A program made the position numbers and the translations under genes. Shown here one piece after another: positions 24,335-32,137 of a DNA stretch of 39,734 nt (its first letter is position 1; every line of letters starts with the position of its first letter). This stretch comes from a gamma proteobacterium symbiont of Ctena orbiculata (GTDB lineage Bacteria > Pseudomonadota > Gammaproteobacteria > Chromatiales > Chromatiaceae): positions 1-39,734 of the forward strand of contig NATV01000090.1 in NCBI GenBank assembly GCA_003094535.1. The letters are read 5' to 3'. Below the pieces are notes generated by a model. The model searched no databases, was not told where the DNA came from, and worked only from the letters and a program-made list of their open reading frames with translations.

Positions 24335-25717
24335 ATGTTTGACAATCTGACTCAACGACTGGGCAAGGTCCTTACCAATCTACGTGGCCAGGGCCGACTC
24401 ACGGAAGAGAACATCAAGGAGACCATGCGTGAGGTGCGAATGGCGCTGTTGGAGGCCGATGTCGCCCTGCCGGTGGTGCGCGAGTTCATCGACCAGGTGA
24501 AACAGAAGGCGATGGGCGAGGAGGTGATGAAGAGCCTTACCCCCGGCCAGACCTTGATCAAGATCGTCAACGACCAACTGATCCGCGTGATGGGCGAGGC
24601 CAACGAGGCCCTCGATCTGGCGGCGCAGCCTCCCGCGGTGATCCTGATGGCTGGCTTGCAGGGCTCGGGTAAGACCACCAGCGTCGCCAAGCTGGGGCGC
24701 TGGTTGCTGCAGAACGAAAAGAAAAAGATCTCCGTGGTCAGCTGCGACGTCTACCGGCCGGCGGCGATCGACCAGCTGCAGACCCTGGCCCGGGATGTGG
24801 GGGTAGACTTTATTCCCAGCTCCGGCGATGAGCAGCCGTTGTCCATTGCCGACAGGGCGCTCAAGGAGGCGGCCAAGGGATTTGCCGACGTATTGATCGT
24901 CGATACCGCCGGTCGACTCCATGTGGATGAGCAGATGATGGGGGAGATCAAACAACTCCACCAGGCCCTCGATCCGATTGAGACCCTGTTCGTGGTCGAT
25001 AGCATGACCGGGCAGGATGCGGCGAATACCGCCAAGGCCTTTAACGACGCCCTGCCGCTGACCGGGGTGATCCTGACCAAGGCGGATGGCGATGCCCGCG
25101 GTGGTGCGGCGCTGTCGATACGCCAGATCACCGGCAAGCCGATCAAGTTCATCGGTGTCGGTGAGAAGAGCGATGCCCTCGAACCCTTCCATCCCGACCG
25201 TATCGCCTCGCGCATCCTGGGTATGGGCGATGTCCTGTCCCTGGTGGAGGAGGTGAGCCGCAAGGTCGATCAGGATAAGGCGGCCAAGCTGGCGAAAAAG
25301 CTGCAAAAGGGCAAGGGTTTCGATCTGGAGGATTTCCGCGAACAGATGCTGCAGATGGCCAACATGGGGGGCATGAGCGGGCTGCTGGACAAGTTGCCGG
25401 GCATGGGAGAGATCCCCGACCACGTGAAGAACCAGGTCAACGACAAGGAGGTCGGAAGGCTGATCGCGATCATCAACTCCATGACCCCCCATGAGCGGGC
25501 GTTTCCGGCAGTCATCAAGGGGTCCCGCAAACGGCGCATCGCCGCCGGTTCCGGCACCCAGGTACAGGACGTGAACAAACTGCTCAAGCAGTTCATGCAG
25601 ATGCAGAAAATGATGAAAAAGATGAAGGGCGGCGGCATGAAAAAGATGATGCGGGGGATGGCGGGGAAGTTTCCGGGCGGGGGTATGCCGCCGGGGGGTG
25701 GGGGGTTTCCGTTCTGA
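24335..25717 (+). CDS. ffh: Signal recognition particle GTPase Ffh
   Basis: A 460-residue SRP54 protein. The N domain (about 1-90: FDNLTQRLGKVLTNLRGQGR LTEENIKETMREVRMALLEA) is followed by the G domain with P-loop GLQGSGKTTSVAKLG, SCDVYRPAAIDQL, DTAGRLHVDEQMM, and TKADGDARGGAALS. The methionine-rich M domain (about 320-460) binds 4.5S RNA and signal peptides, and ends in a Gly/Pro/Met-rich tail. It delivers nascent inner-membrane proteins to FtsY. The 4.5S RNA gene is not in the window. It lies upstream of the rpsP operon, separated by the repeat element 25734-25858. Confidence 0.97.
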   Translation: MFDNLTQRLGKVLTNLRGQGRLTEENIKETMREVRMALLEADVALPVVREFIDQVKQKAMGEEVMKSLTPGQTLIKIVNDQLIRVMGEANEALDLAAQPPAVILMAGLQGSGKTTSVAKLGRWLLQNEKKKISVVSCDVYRPAAIDQLQTLARDVGVDFIPSSGDEQPLSIADRALKEAAKGFADVLIVDTAGRLHVDEQMMGEIKQLHQALDPIETLFVVDSMTGQDAANTAKAFNDALPLTGVILTKADGDARGGAALSIRQITGKPIKFIGVGEKSDALEPFHPDRIASRILGMGDVLSLVEEVSRKVDQDKAAKLAKKLQKGKGFDLEDFREQMLQMANMGGMSGLLDKLPGMGEIPDHVKNQVNDKEVGRLIAIINSMTPHERAFPAVIKGSRKRRIAAGSGTQVQDVNKLLKQFMQMQKMMKKMKGGGMKKMMRGMAGKFPGGGMPPGGGGFPF

Positions 25718-25733
25718 CTTAAGGTTTTGAATT

Positions 25734-25858
25734 AATTATGAATTATGAATTTTGAATTATGAATTGATGTGTTCGCTGTGCTCACATCCTTAATAGAATT
25801 AAGTTGCGCGTGCAGCGCACTCCACTAATTCAAAATTCAAAATTCATAATTCAAAATT
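25734..25858. repeat. Quasi-palindromic intergenic element E1
   Basis: The 32-bp arms (25734-25765 and 25827-25858) are inverted copies matching at 30 of 32 positions. Each arm is built from about four 7-bp units of GAATTAT/GAATTTT type. Between them is a GC-richer core with two smaller hairpins: GATGTG/CACATC (25766-25771, 25783-25788) and TGCGC/GCGCA (about 25805-25818). It lies between ffh and the rpsP promoter and encodes nothing. Its left arm and adjoining core resemble element E2 at 27926-28030. Confidence 0.85.
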
Positions 25859-25869
25859 ATTTTCCTCTC

Positions 25870-25897
25870 TTCACTTCGGTCCAAAGTTGGTTATAAT
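25870..25897 (+). promoter_or_regulatory. Sigma-70 promoter of the rpsP operon
   Basis: TTCACT (25870-25875, 4/6 to -35), 16-nt spacer, perfect TATAAT (25892-25897), about 55 nt before the rpsP start. The GC-rich segment just after the -10 fits a growth-rate-controlled ribosomal promoter. Confidence 0.65.
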
Positions 25898-25952
25898 ACG
25901 CCGTTTACCGCCGGCAGGTTCCGGTGTGTTAGCGAATTTCTAAGGATACATC

Positions 25953-26204
25953 ATGGTAACCATACGCCTTTCCAGAACGGGCGCGAAAAAGCGGCCCTTT
26001 TACCACATTGTGGTGACCGACAGCCGCAATGCGCGCGACGGTCGATATATCGAAAGACTCGGATTCTTCAATCCTGTCGCGGTCGGTGGCGAAGATGGGC
26101 TGCGTATCGACCAGACCCGCGTAGAGCACTGGATCTCAAAGGGTGCGAAACCGAGCGAGCGGGTGGCGGCTCTGCTGAAACAGGCGGCTGAAGAGGCGGC
26201 CTGA
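25953..26204 (+). CDS. rpsP: 30S ribosomal protein S16
   Basis: An 83-residue protein with the bS16 sequence: [61 protein letters not shown]. Length is normal. AAGGA lies 7 nt upstream of the ATG. It is a small-subunit assembly protein and the first gene of the rpsP-rimM-trmD-rplS operon. Confidence 0.98.
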   Translation: MVTIRLSRTGAKKRPFYHIVVTDSRNARDGRYIERLGFFNPVAVGGEDGLRIDQTRVEHWISKGAKPSERVAALLKQAAEEAA

Positions 26205-26252
26205 TAATCGGTCTTCCGTCCCGGGGGTGAGCCTCGCGGAGGGACGGTGACG

Positions 26253-26759
26253 ATGCCACAAGACGAATTGATAACAATGGGCCGGGTTTCTGGCCTGTTT
26301 GGTGTCAGGGGTTGGCTAAAGATCTACTCCCATACCTCGCCGAGAGAGGGAATCACCCGCTATAGGGATTGGTATCTCAGGCAGGGTGACAGTTGGCGAC
26401 ACTACAGAGTGATTGCCGGTCACCGTCAGGGTAGAGGGGTGGTCGTCCAGCTGGGGGGAATCGATGACCGGGACCTTGCGGCACCCCTGCTCAACTGCGA
26501 CATTGCCGTGCAGCGAGAGCAGCTGCCGGTATTGGAACCCGGTGAATACTACTGGACAGACCTGCAGGGATTGCGGGTGGTGAATCTCGAGGGGGTCGAG
26601 CTGGGCGTGGTCTCACACCTTTTCGAGACCGGGGCCAATGATGTGATGGTGGTCCGCGGCGAGCGCGAACGGCTGATACCCTATACCACCGGCTTGGCCA
26701 TACGGGAGGTGGATCTGGAACAGGGACGGATTCTCGTGGACTGGGATCCTGAGTTCTGA
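26253..26759 (+). CDS. rimM: Ribosome maturation factor RimM
   Basis: A 168-residue protein. The N-terminal RimM barrel (about 5-90) has [20 protein letters not shown]; the C-terminal PRC-barrel (about 95-168) has [31 protein letters not shown] and [13 protein letters not shown]. RimM binds S19 and assists 30S head maturation. ATG 26253 was chosen with GGAGGG 9 nt upstream. A GTG two codons earlier is possible but too close to that site. The stop overlaps the trmD start. Confidence 0.96.
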   Translation: MPQDELITMGRVSGLFGVRGWLKIYSHTSPREGITRYRDWYLRQGDSWRHYRVIAGHRQGRGVVVQLGGIDDRDLAAPLLNCDIAVQREQLPVLEPGEYYWTDLQGLRVVNLEGVELGVVSHLFETGANDVMVVRGERERLIPYTTGLAIREVDLEQGRILVDWDPEF

Positions 26760-27520
26760 TGCGTTTCGACCTGGTCACACTGATGCCGGCCATGTTTGCT
26801 GCCCTGACCAAGGAGGGCGTGGTGGCAAGAGCGATCGGACGCCGCCTGGCAGAGATTGAACTATGGAATCCGCGGGACTATACAAAGGATGTGCATCGCA
26901 CCGTGGACGACCGCCCCTACGGTGGTGGGCCGGGCATGGTGATGAAGTACCAGCCGCTGCAGCAGGCGATCGAGTCGGCGCTGAAGGCATCCCCGGGGGC
27001 ACGGGTAATCTATCTGAGCCCGCAAGGTGTGAGGTTCGACCAGCAGCGTGCAAAGGCAGTCGCTGAATCTGGGCAACCCTTGCTGTTGATAGCGGGTCGT
27101 TACGAGGGTGTCGATGAGCGCGTCATCGATCGCTATGTGGACGAGGAGTGGTCCATCGGCGACTACGTGATGAGCGGCGGTGAATTGGCCGCGATGGTGG
27201 TACTGGATGCAGTGATTCGGCTGATCCCCGGTGCCCTGGGCGATGCCGATTCCGCACAACAGGATTCATTCATGGACGGGTTGCTGGATTGTCCGCACTA
27301 TACCCGTCCGGACGAGATCGATGGCATGACGGTGCCGTCGGTTCTGCAGGGTGGCAACCACGACGTGATACGTTGCTGGCGACTGCAGCAGGCACTGAAG
27401 CGTACCCTGGAGAGACGCCCCGATCTGTTGCGGAGCCGCAAGTTGTCGGCGGAAGAAGAGAAGTTATTAGCAGAAATCATTGCTGCGTCGGGAGACGCGG
27501 AGCAGACACAGGAGCAATAG
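26759..27520 (+). CDS. trmD: tRNA (guanine-37 N1)-methyltransferase TrmD
   Basis: A 253-residue SPOUT methyltransferase: N-terminal [33 protein letters not shown], then [40 protein letters not shown] as the trefoil-knot SAM site, and [26 protein letters not shown] with the catalytic Asp/Arg region. It makes m1G37 in tRNAs reading CNN/GG codons, preventing +1 frameshifts. The ATG overlaps the rimM stop by one base (TGATG), implying coupling. rplS starts 4 nt after its stop. Confidence 0.97.
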   Translation: MRFDLVTLMPAMFAALTKEGVVARAIGRRLAEIELWNPRDYTKDVHRTVDDRPYGGGPGMVMKYQPLQQAIESALKASPGARVIYLSPQGVRFDQQRAKAVAESGQPLLLIAGRYEGVDERVIDRYVDEEWSIGDYVMSGGELAAMVVLDAVIRLIPGALGDADSAQQDSFMDGLLDCPHYTRPDEIDGMTVPSVLQGGNHDVIRCWRLQQALKRTLERRPDLLRSRKLSAEEEKLLAEIIAASGDAEQTQEQ

Positions 27521-27523
27521 ACC

Positions 27524-27868
27524 ATGAGCAATATCATCGCAGATCTCGAAGCCGAGCAGATGGGGCGCGAAGTCCCCGATTTTGGCCCCGGTGATACCGT
27601 TGTGGTTCAAGTCAGGGTTAAGGAAGGGCAGCGCGAGCGCCTGCAGGCCTTCGAGGGTATCGTGATCGCCAAGCGTAACCGCGGTCTCAACTCGGCATTC
27701 ACCGTGCGCAAGATCTCCCACGGCGAGGGTGTCGAGCGTGTGTTTCAGACCTATAGCCCCACCGTGGCTTCCATCAAGGTCACCCGTCGCGGCGATGTCC
27801 GCCGCGCCAAGCTCTATTACCTGCGCGGCCGCACCGGTAAAGCCGCCCGGATCAAAGAGAAGATCTAA
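27524..27868 (+). CDS. rplS: 50S ribosomal protein L19
   Basis: A 114-residue bL19: [55 protein letters not shown] and the end [23 protein letters not shown]. Length is typical. It is the last gene of the operon, followed by an intrinsic terminator. Confidence 0.98.
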   Translation: MSNIIADLEAEQMGREVPDFGPGDTVVVQVRVKEGQRERLQAFEGIVIAKRNRGLNSAFTVRKISHGEGVERVFQTYSPTVASIKVTRRGDVRRAKLYYLRGRTGKAARIKEKI

Positions 27869-27889
27869 ACAAAAGCCGCAAGAAAGCTG

Positions 27890-27925
27890 AAAAGCCGGCC
27901 CTCTGTATGGAGGGGCGGCTTTTTT
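27890..27925 (+). terminator. Rho-independent terminator of the rpsP-rplS operon
   Basis: AAAAGCCGGCCCTC (27890-27903) pairs with GAGGGGCGGCTTTT (starting at 27910) with one G-rich mismatch, around a 6-nt loop, followed by T residues to 27925. The flanking A-run and T-run would also let it work on the opposite strand. Confidence 0.9.
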
Positions 27926-28030
27926 AGTTATGAGTTTTGAGTTGGATGAGTGCGGTGAGCCGCACAACCTTATTTGAGTTTCTCTTCTGCTAGGCTTGGA
28001 AATTGAAGCGAACACATAAAACTCAAAACT
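27926..28030. repeat. Quasi-palindromic intergenic element E2 (same family as E1)
   Basis: Inverted arms AGTTATGAGTTTTGAGTT (27926-27943) and its near-complement ending at 28030 match at about 14-15 of 18 positions; the units are GAGTTTT-like, 7 bp. Next to the left arm is a perfect hairpin GTGCGG-TGAG-CCGCAC (27950-27965), then CCTTATTTGAGTT. This arm-hairpin-CCTTA order parallels E1 (about 30 of 42 aligned positions identical). It also shares the 11-mer ATGTGTTCGCT with E1, in E2 on the other strand beside the right arm. It abuts the rplS terminator, between convergent genes. Confidence 0.75.
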
Positions 28031-28084
28031 TCACCCCAACCGTCACCATTCTGTCAGCCGGCACTCGGTGCCTTAAATTATACC

Positions 28085-30766
28085 CTACAAATCGATTCCA
28101 ACCTGCTTGATGCTGTTGTCATCCGGCGAGGTTGTGATGTGGAAGTAGAGTGACTTCATCAGGTCGAGCATCTTGAAGTTGTTGCTCAATACCTCGCCCT
28201 CCATCGTATCCAGTCCACGGTCGCGGGCGACCTCCATCAGCTGATGCATCAGCTTGTGGCCGATACCCTGGCGTTGCCACTGGTCGGATACCACCAGGGC
28301 GAATTCACAGCTTTTTTTGTCGGGATTGGTCACATAGCGGGCCACTCCCAGCTCGATTTCGTGATCGCCCTCCTCGGTGACGGCGATCAGCGCCATCTCG
28401 TTGTGGTAGTCGATCTGGGTGAATCGTGTCAGCATCTCCGGGGTCAACTCCTGGATTGAGCTCATGAAGCGGAAATACTTGGCCTCATCGGAGAGCTGGC
28501 GGGTGAAGTTCTGTTCCAGGTCGGCATCCTCCGGGCGAATCGGCCTGATCACGATATTGGTGCCGTTGGGCAGCTGGGTGCGGTTGACCAGGTTGACCGG
28601 ATAGGGATGGATTGCCAGATGGTTGTAGGGGTCGGTGGATGGGCGTGGGAAATCGACGCGGATACGCGCATCCACGGCAACCGCATCCATATCGTCGACA
28701 ATCAACGGGTTGATATCCATCTCCTGTATCCATGGCAGTTCGCAGGCCATGGTCGAAACCCGCAACAGCACATCGATCAGGGCCTCGCGGTTCGCGGGGG
28801 GCATGTGGCGGAATTGCCCCAGCAGCTTTGCCGCCTTGGTGCGGTCGATCAGATCGCTGGCAAGGCTGCGGTTGAGCGGCGGCAGGGCGATCGCCGAGTC
28901 GCCCATCACCTCCACCGCGGTGCCGCCGCTGCCGAAGCTGATCACCGGGCCGAAGACCGGATCCCGCACGATGCCGATGAGCAGTTCCCGGCCATTCGGG
29001 CTCTGGTACATCTGCTCGACGGTGACACCCTCGATCCTCGCCTCGGGGCGGGTCTCCTTGACCTGTTCGATCAGGTCGCGGTAGGTGCTGCGAACAACCT
29101 GGGCGTTGTTGATGTTGAGACGTATGCCGCCGGCATCGGATTTATGAGAGATATCGGGGGAGTAGATCTTCATGGCGACCGGGAAGCCGATCGATTCAGC
29201 GAGGATCAACGCCTCGTTTGCGGATCGGGCGATACCGTTGCGTACCGCATTGATGCGGAAGGCACCGAGCAGGGCGAAGGATTCGGGTTCGCTCAATACC
29301 TTGCGTTGTTCCGACAGCGCACTCTCGATGATCAGCCTTGCGCCTTCGGTATCGGGATCGATGTGGCGCCGGGAACTCTTGGCAGGTGTCTGCAGCAACA
29401 GCCGCTGGTTCTTCTGGTAGGAAGAGAGATAGGAGAAGGCATCGACCGCGTTTTCCAATGTGCGGAAGGTGGGTAGTTTGGCGTTGTTGAAGAGTTTACG
29501 GGCGCTCTCCACCTGGGTTCCCCCCATCCAACTGGTCAGGATCGGCTTCTTGTGGTGATCCGCCAGTCCGATAAGGGCCTGTGCCACCTCTTCCGGCTCA
29601 GTCATTGCCTGCGGGGTCAGGATAACGATGGTGCCATCCACGCCGGGATCGTTGAGACAGGTATCGATTGCCGCGCGATAGCGCTCCGGCGGCGCATCGC
29701 CGATAATGTCGACGGGATTGCCGTGGGACCAGACATCCGGCAGGGCCTTGTTGAGTTTTTCGATGGTCTCGTTGTTGAATTCCGCAAGCTCGATATTGAG
29801 GTCGGAAGCGCGGTCAGCGGCCATTACCCCGGGGCCGCCGCCATTGGTGATGATCGCCAGCCTGTCGCCATAGACCCGATAGCGGGAAGAGAGCGCCTTG
29901 GCGGCGGAGAAGAGTTGGGAGACGGTCTCCACCCGCAGCACACCCGACCGGGAGAGCGCAGCTTCAAAGGTTTCATCACTGCCGACCAGCGCCCCGGTGT
30001 GCGACATCGAGGCCTCCGCGCCTGCCGCGTGGCGTCCAACCTTGAGTACGATGACGGGCTTGATGCGCGCTGCCGCCCTTAAGCCGCTCATAAAGCGACG
30101 TGCATTCTTGATCCCCTCCACATAGAGCAGGATGCTGTCGGTCCTGGGATCGGCGACCAGGTAGTCGAGGTAGTCGCCAAAATCGAGATCGGCACCGATA
30201 CCGGTGGAGATCACGGTCGAGAAACCGACTTCGTTGACCTCGGCCCAATCGAGAATGGCGGTGCAGATCGCCCCGGACTGGGAGACCAGTGCCAGATTGC
30301 CAGCTGTGGCGTTATTGTTACCGAAGGTGATGTTGATGCCCTGGTCCGGCCGGATAAGTCCAAGACAGTTGGGGCCGATGAAGCGTATCCCATACTCCTT
30401 CGCAAGTTCCACGATCTTGTCTTCCAGGCGGCGTCCGGTGGCGCCTGTTTCCCGAAAACCGGCAGAGAGAACGATCATCGCCTTGACCCCATGTTCACCG
30501 CAGGCCTGTACGATCGCCGGTATGGTTTGCGCCGGGGTGGCGACGACCGCCAAATCGACTGCCTTACCCACCGCTTCGATCGACTTGTAGGCCTTCACAC
30601 CCTGCACCTTGTCGTGCTTGAGATTGATGGGATAGATCGCACCCTTGAATCCCGCGGCTTTGAGGTTTCTGAATACCACCTCGCCCACCGAGTTTTTCCT
30701 GTCGCTGGCACCAAACATGGCGATACTTTTTGGGGAGAAGAGAGGCGTCAAATAGTGTGATTGCAT
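28085..30766 (-). CDS. Protein lysine acetyltransferase Pat (acyl-CoA synthetase-like fused to GNAT)
   Basis: An 893-residue multidomain protein. The N-terminal CoA-binding Rossmann domain (about 8-130: FGASDRKNSVGEVVFRNL) and succinyl-CoA-ligase-like domains (about 145-460: GNLALVSQSGAICTAILDWA, MSHTGALVGSD) are followed by an ATP-grasp domain (about 490-700: GFPVAMKIYSPDISHKSDAG G). A C-terminal GNAT acetyltransferase domain (about 735-893) carries the acetyl-CoA motif QWQRQGIGHKLM. This is the PatZ/YfiQ architecture at its usual length. Such enzymes acetylate lysines, notably of acetyl-CoA synthetase, using acetyl-CoA. The regulatory domain is NDP-forming-synthetase-like and often catalytically inactive; here the SHTGA histidine is retained. 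It is divergent from a deacetylase-family gene. Confidence 0.92.
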   Translation of the reverse strand: MQSHYLTPLFSPKSIAMFGASDRKNSVGEVVFRNLKAAGFKGAIYPINLKHDKVQGVKAYKSIEAVGKAVDLAVVATPAQTIPAIVQACGEHGVKAMIVLSAGFRETGATGRRLEDKIVELAKEYGIRFIGPNCLGLIRPDQGINITFGNNNATAGNLALVSQSGAICTAILDWAEVNEVGFSTVISTGIGADLDFGDYLDYLVADPRTDSILLYVEGIKNARRFMSGLRAAARIKPVIVLKVGRHAAGAEASMSHTGALVGSDETFEAALSRSGVLRVETVSQLFSAAKALSSRYRVYGDRLAIITNGGGPGVMAADRASDLNIELAEFNNETIEKLNKALPDVWSHGNPVDIIGDAPPERYRAAIDTCLNDPGVDGTIVILTPQAMTEPEEVAQALIGLADHHKKPILTSWMGGTQVESARKLFNNAKLPTFRTLENAVDAFSYLSSYQKNQRLLLQTPAKSSRRHIDPDTEGARLIIESALSEQRKVLSEPESFALLGAFRINAVRNGIARSANEALILAESIGFPVAMKIYSPDISHKSDAGGIRLNINNAQVVRSTYRDLIEQVKETRPEARIEGVTVEQMYQSPNGRELLIGIVRDPVFGPVISFGSGGTAVEVMGDSAIALPPLNRSLASDLIDRTKAAKLLGQFRHMPPANREALIDVLLRVSTMACELPWIQEMDINPLIVDDMDAVAVDARIRVDFPRPSTDPYNHLAIHPYPVNLVNRTQLPNGTNIVIRPIRPEDADLEQNFTRQLSDEAKYFRFMSSIQELTPEMLTRFTQIDYHNEMALIAVTEEGDHEIELGVARYVTNPDKKSCEFALVVSDQWQRQGIGHKLMHQLMEVARDRGLDTMEGEVLSNNFKMLDLMKSLYFHITTSPDDNSIKQVGIDL

Positions 30767-31017
30767 GATCTACAGCCTGATGAACGTGGAGTGATGATAG
30801 GGAGTATGTTGTCCTTGAATACTCAATTAAGGCACAGTATGGGTTTGTTACAACACCGCGAAGGAGAGTGACGGTGGATTCACTCTGTTTTAGCGGCGGA
30901 ACAGGCTTGAATTTTAACTGTTTATAATGACAATTTCTTTAACTAAGTTACGAATTCTAAAAGATTTATACTGAGTATTACTTGGCTAAATAGAAACTTG
31001 TATATGAGGCTTGGAGA

Positions 31018-31944
31018 GTGAAGACCGCTTATATAACACACCCCGATTGCCTGCTGCATGACACCGGGGTGGGACATCCCGAAAACGCGACCCGTCTGCA
31101 GGCGATCGATGATCGATTGATGGCTGCGCAACTGTATGATTTTTTGCGTCACTATGATGCGCCGGAGGTGACCAGAGAGCAGTTGTTACGGTGTCATGAT
31201 GAGGCCTACCTCAATCAGGTCGAGAAATTGATGCCGCAAAGCGGTCATGCCCATCTCGATCCCGATACCGTGGTCAGTCCGCAGAGCCTGCAAGCGGCGA
31301 AACGGGCAGCCGGCGCCGTTATCAAGGCAGTGGACCTGATTATGCAGGAGGATCTGGCGAACGCCTTTTGCAGCGTAAGGCCGCCGGGCCACCACGCGGA
31401 ACGCATGCGCACCATGGGTTTTTGTGTTTACGGAAACGCCTCGGTCGGCGCCGCCCATGCGATGGAGGTCTATGGTTTGGAGCGAGTCGCTATACTCGAT
31501 TTCGACGTCCATCATGGCAATGGCAGCGAAGATATCTTTCGCCGTGATCGACGGGTGATCGTCTGTTCCACCTTCCAGCACCCCTTCTATCCCTATACGG
31601 CCATTGAAGAGAGTCCGGACCATATTATCTGCGCACCCCTGGATGCCACCGCCAAGAGCGCTGAATTCCGCCAAGCCGTCACCGATCACTGGCTGTCGTC
31701 ACTGAACCACTTCAAACCGCAGATGCTGTTTGTCTCCGCCGGATTCGATGCCCATATCGAGGATGACATGTCGGGGGTCAGCCTGACGGAGATGGACTAC
31801 CGTTGGGTTACGGAACAGATCAAGGTAGTGGCGGACAAGTATGCCGAGGGCAGGATTGTCTCGGTGCTGGAGGGGGGCTACGAGCCCCACGCCCTGGCAC
31901 GCAGCGTGGAGGCCCATATCCGGGTGTTGATGGGTTTGAATTGA
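31018..31944 (+). CDS. Histone deacetylase family protein
   Basis: A 308-residue class II-like zinc deacetylase/amidohydrolase. Catalytic landmarks are all present: GHPENATRL near the start, RPPGHHAE (paired active-site histidines), GFCVYGNASVGAA, AILDFDVHHGNGSEDIF (zinc Asp and His), STFQHPFYPY, and SAGFDAHIEDDM (second zinc Asp), then SVLEGGYEPHALA. Bacterial members deacetylate acetyl-lysine proteins or acetylpolyamines. The GTG start has GAGG 8 nt upstream and gives the normal N-terminus. The adjacent divergent acetyltransferase suggests protein acetyl-lysine as substrate, which is inference. Confidence 0.93.
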   Translation: MKTAYITHPDCLLHDTGVGHPENATRLQAIDDRLMAAQLYDFLRHYDAPEVTREQLLRCHDEAYLNQVEKLMPQSGHAHLDPDTVVSPQSLQAAKRAAGAVIKAVDLIMQEDLANAFCSVRPPGHHAERMRTMGFCVYGNASVGAAHAMEVYGLERVAILDFDVHHGNGSEDIFRRDRRVIVCSTFQHPFYPYTAIEESPDHIICAPLDATAKSAEFRQAVTDHWLSSLNHFKPQMLFVSAGFDAHIEDDMSGVSLTEMDYRWVTEQIKVVADKYAEGRIVSVLEGGYEPHALARSVEAHIRVLMGLN

Positions 31945-31951
31945 AGAATGG

Positions 31952-32130
31952 AGTCCGCAAATGAACACTAATGAACGCAAATGTTTACAGATCCCTGTAT
32001 AAGCTGTGTCGACTCTGCCACAATCCTTGAATCGCAATTTGCTTCTGCATAGCTTCCACACAGGAGCATTGTAATAAGAATAAAAAAATTAGTTCTTTAT
32101 TTGCGTTTATTTCGCGTTCACTTGCGGACT
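31952..32130. repeat. Quasi-palindromic intergenic element E3
   Basis: The left arm of 31 bp (31952-31982, starting AGTCCGCAAATGAAC) and right arm of 32 bp (32099-32130) are inverted copies matching at about 27 of 32 aligned columns, including a terminal AGTCCGCAA and an inner AACGCAAAT. Within an arm, TGAAC-type units recur at about 10-11 bp. The 116-bp core (31983-32098) is AT-rich with no open frame. No transposase or clear target-site duplication is visible. The right arm ends 7 nt before the sbcB start codon. Confidence 0.85.
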
Positions 32131-32137
32131 TATAAAT

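Noticed and set aside
30900-30935. TATAAT near 30924 as the promoter of the deacetylase gene
   Set aside because: No acceptable -35 at 16-18 nt and the leader would be long; the spacer is AT-rich, so chance matches are expected.
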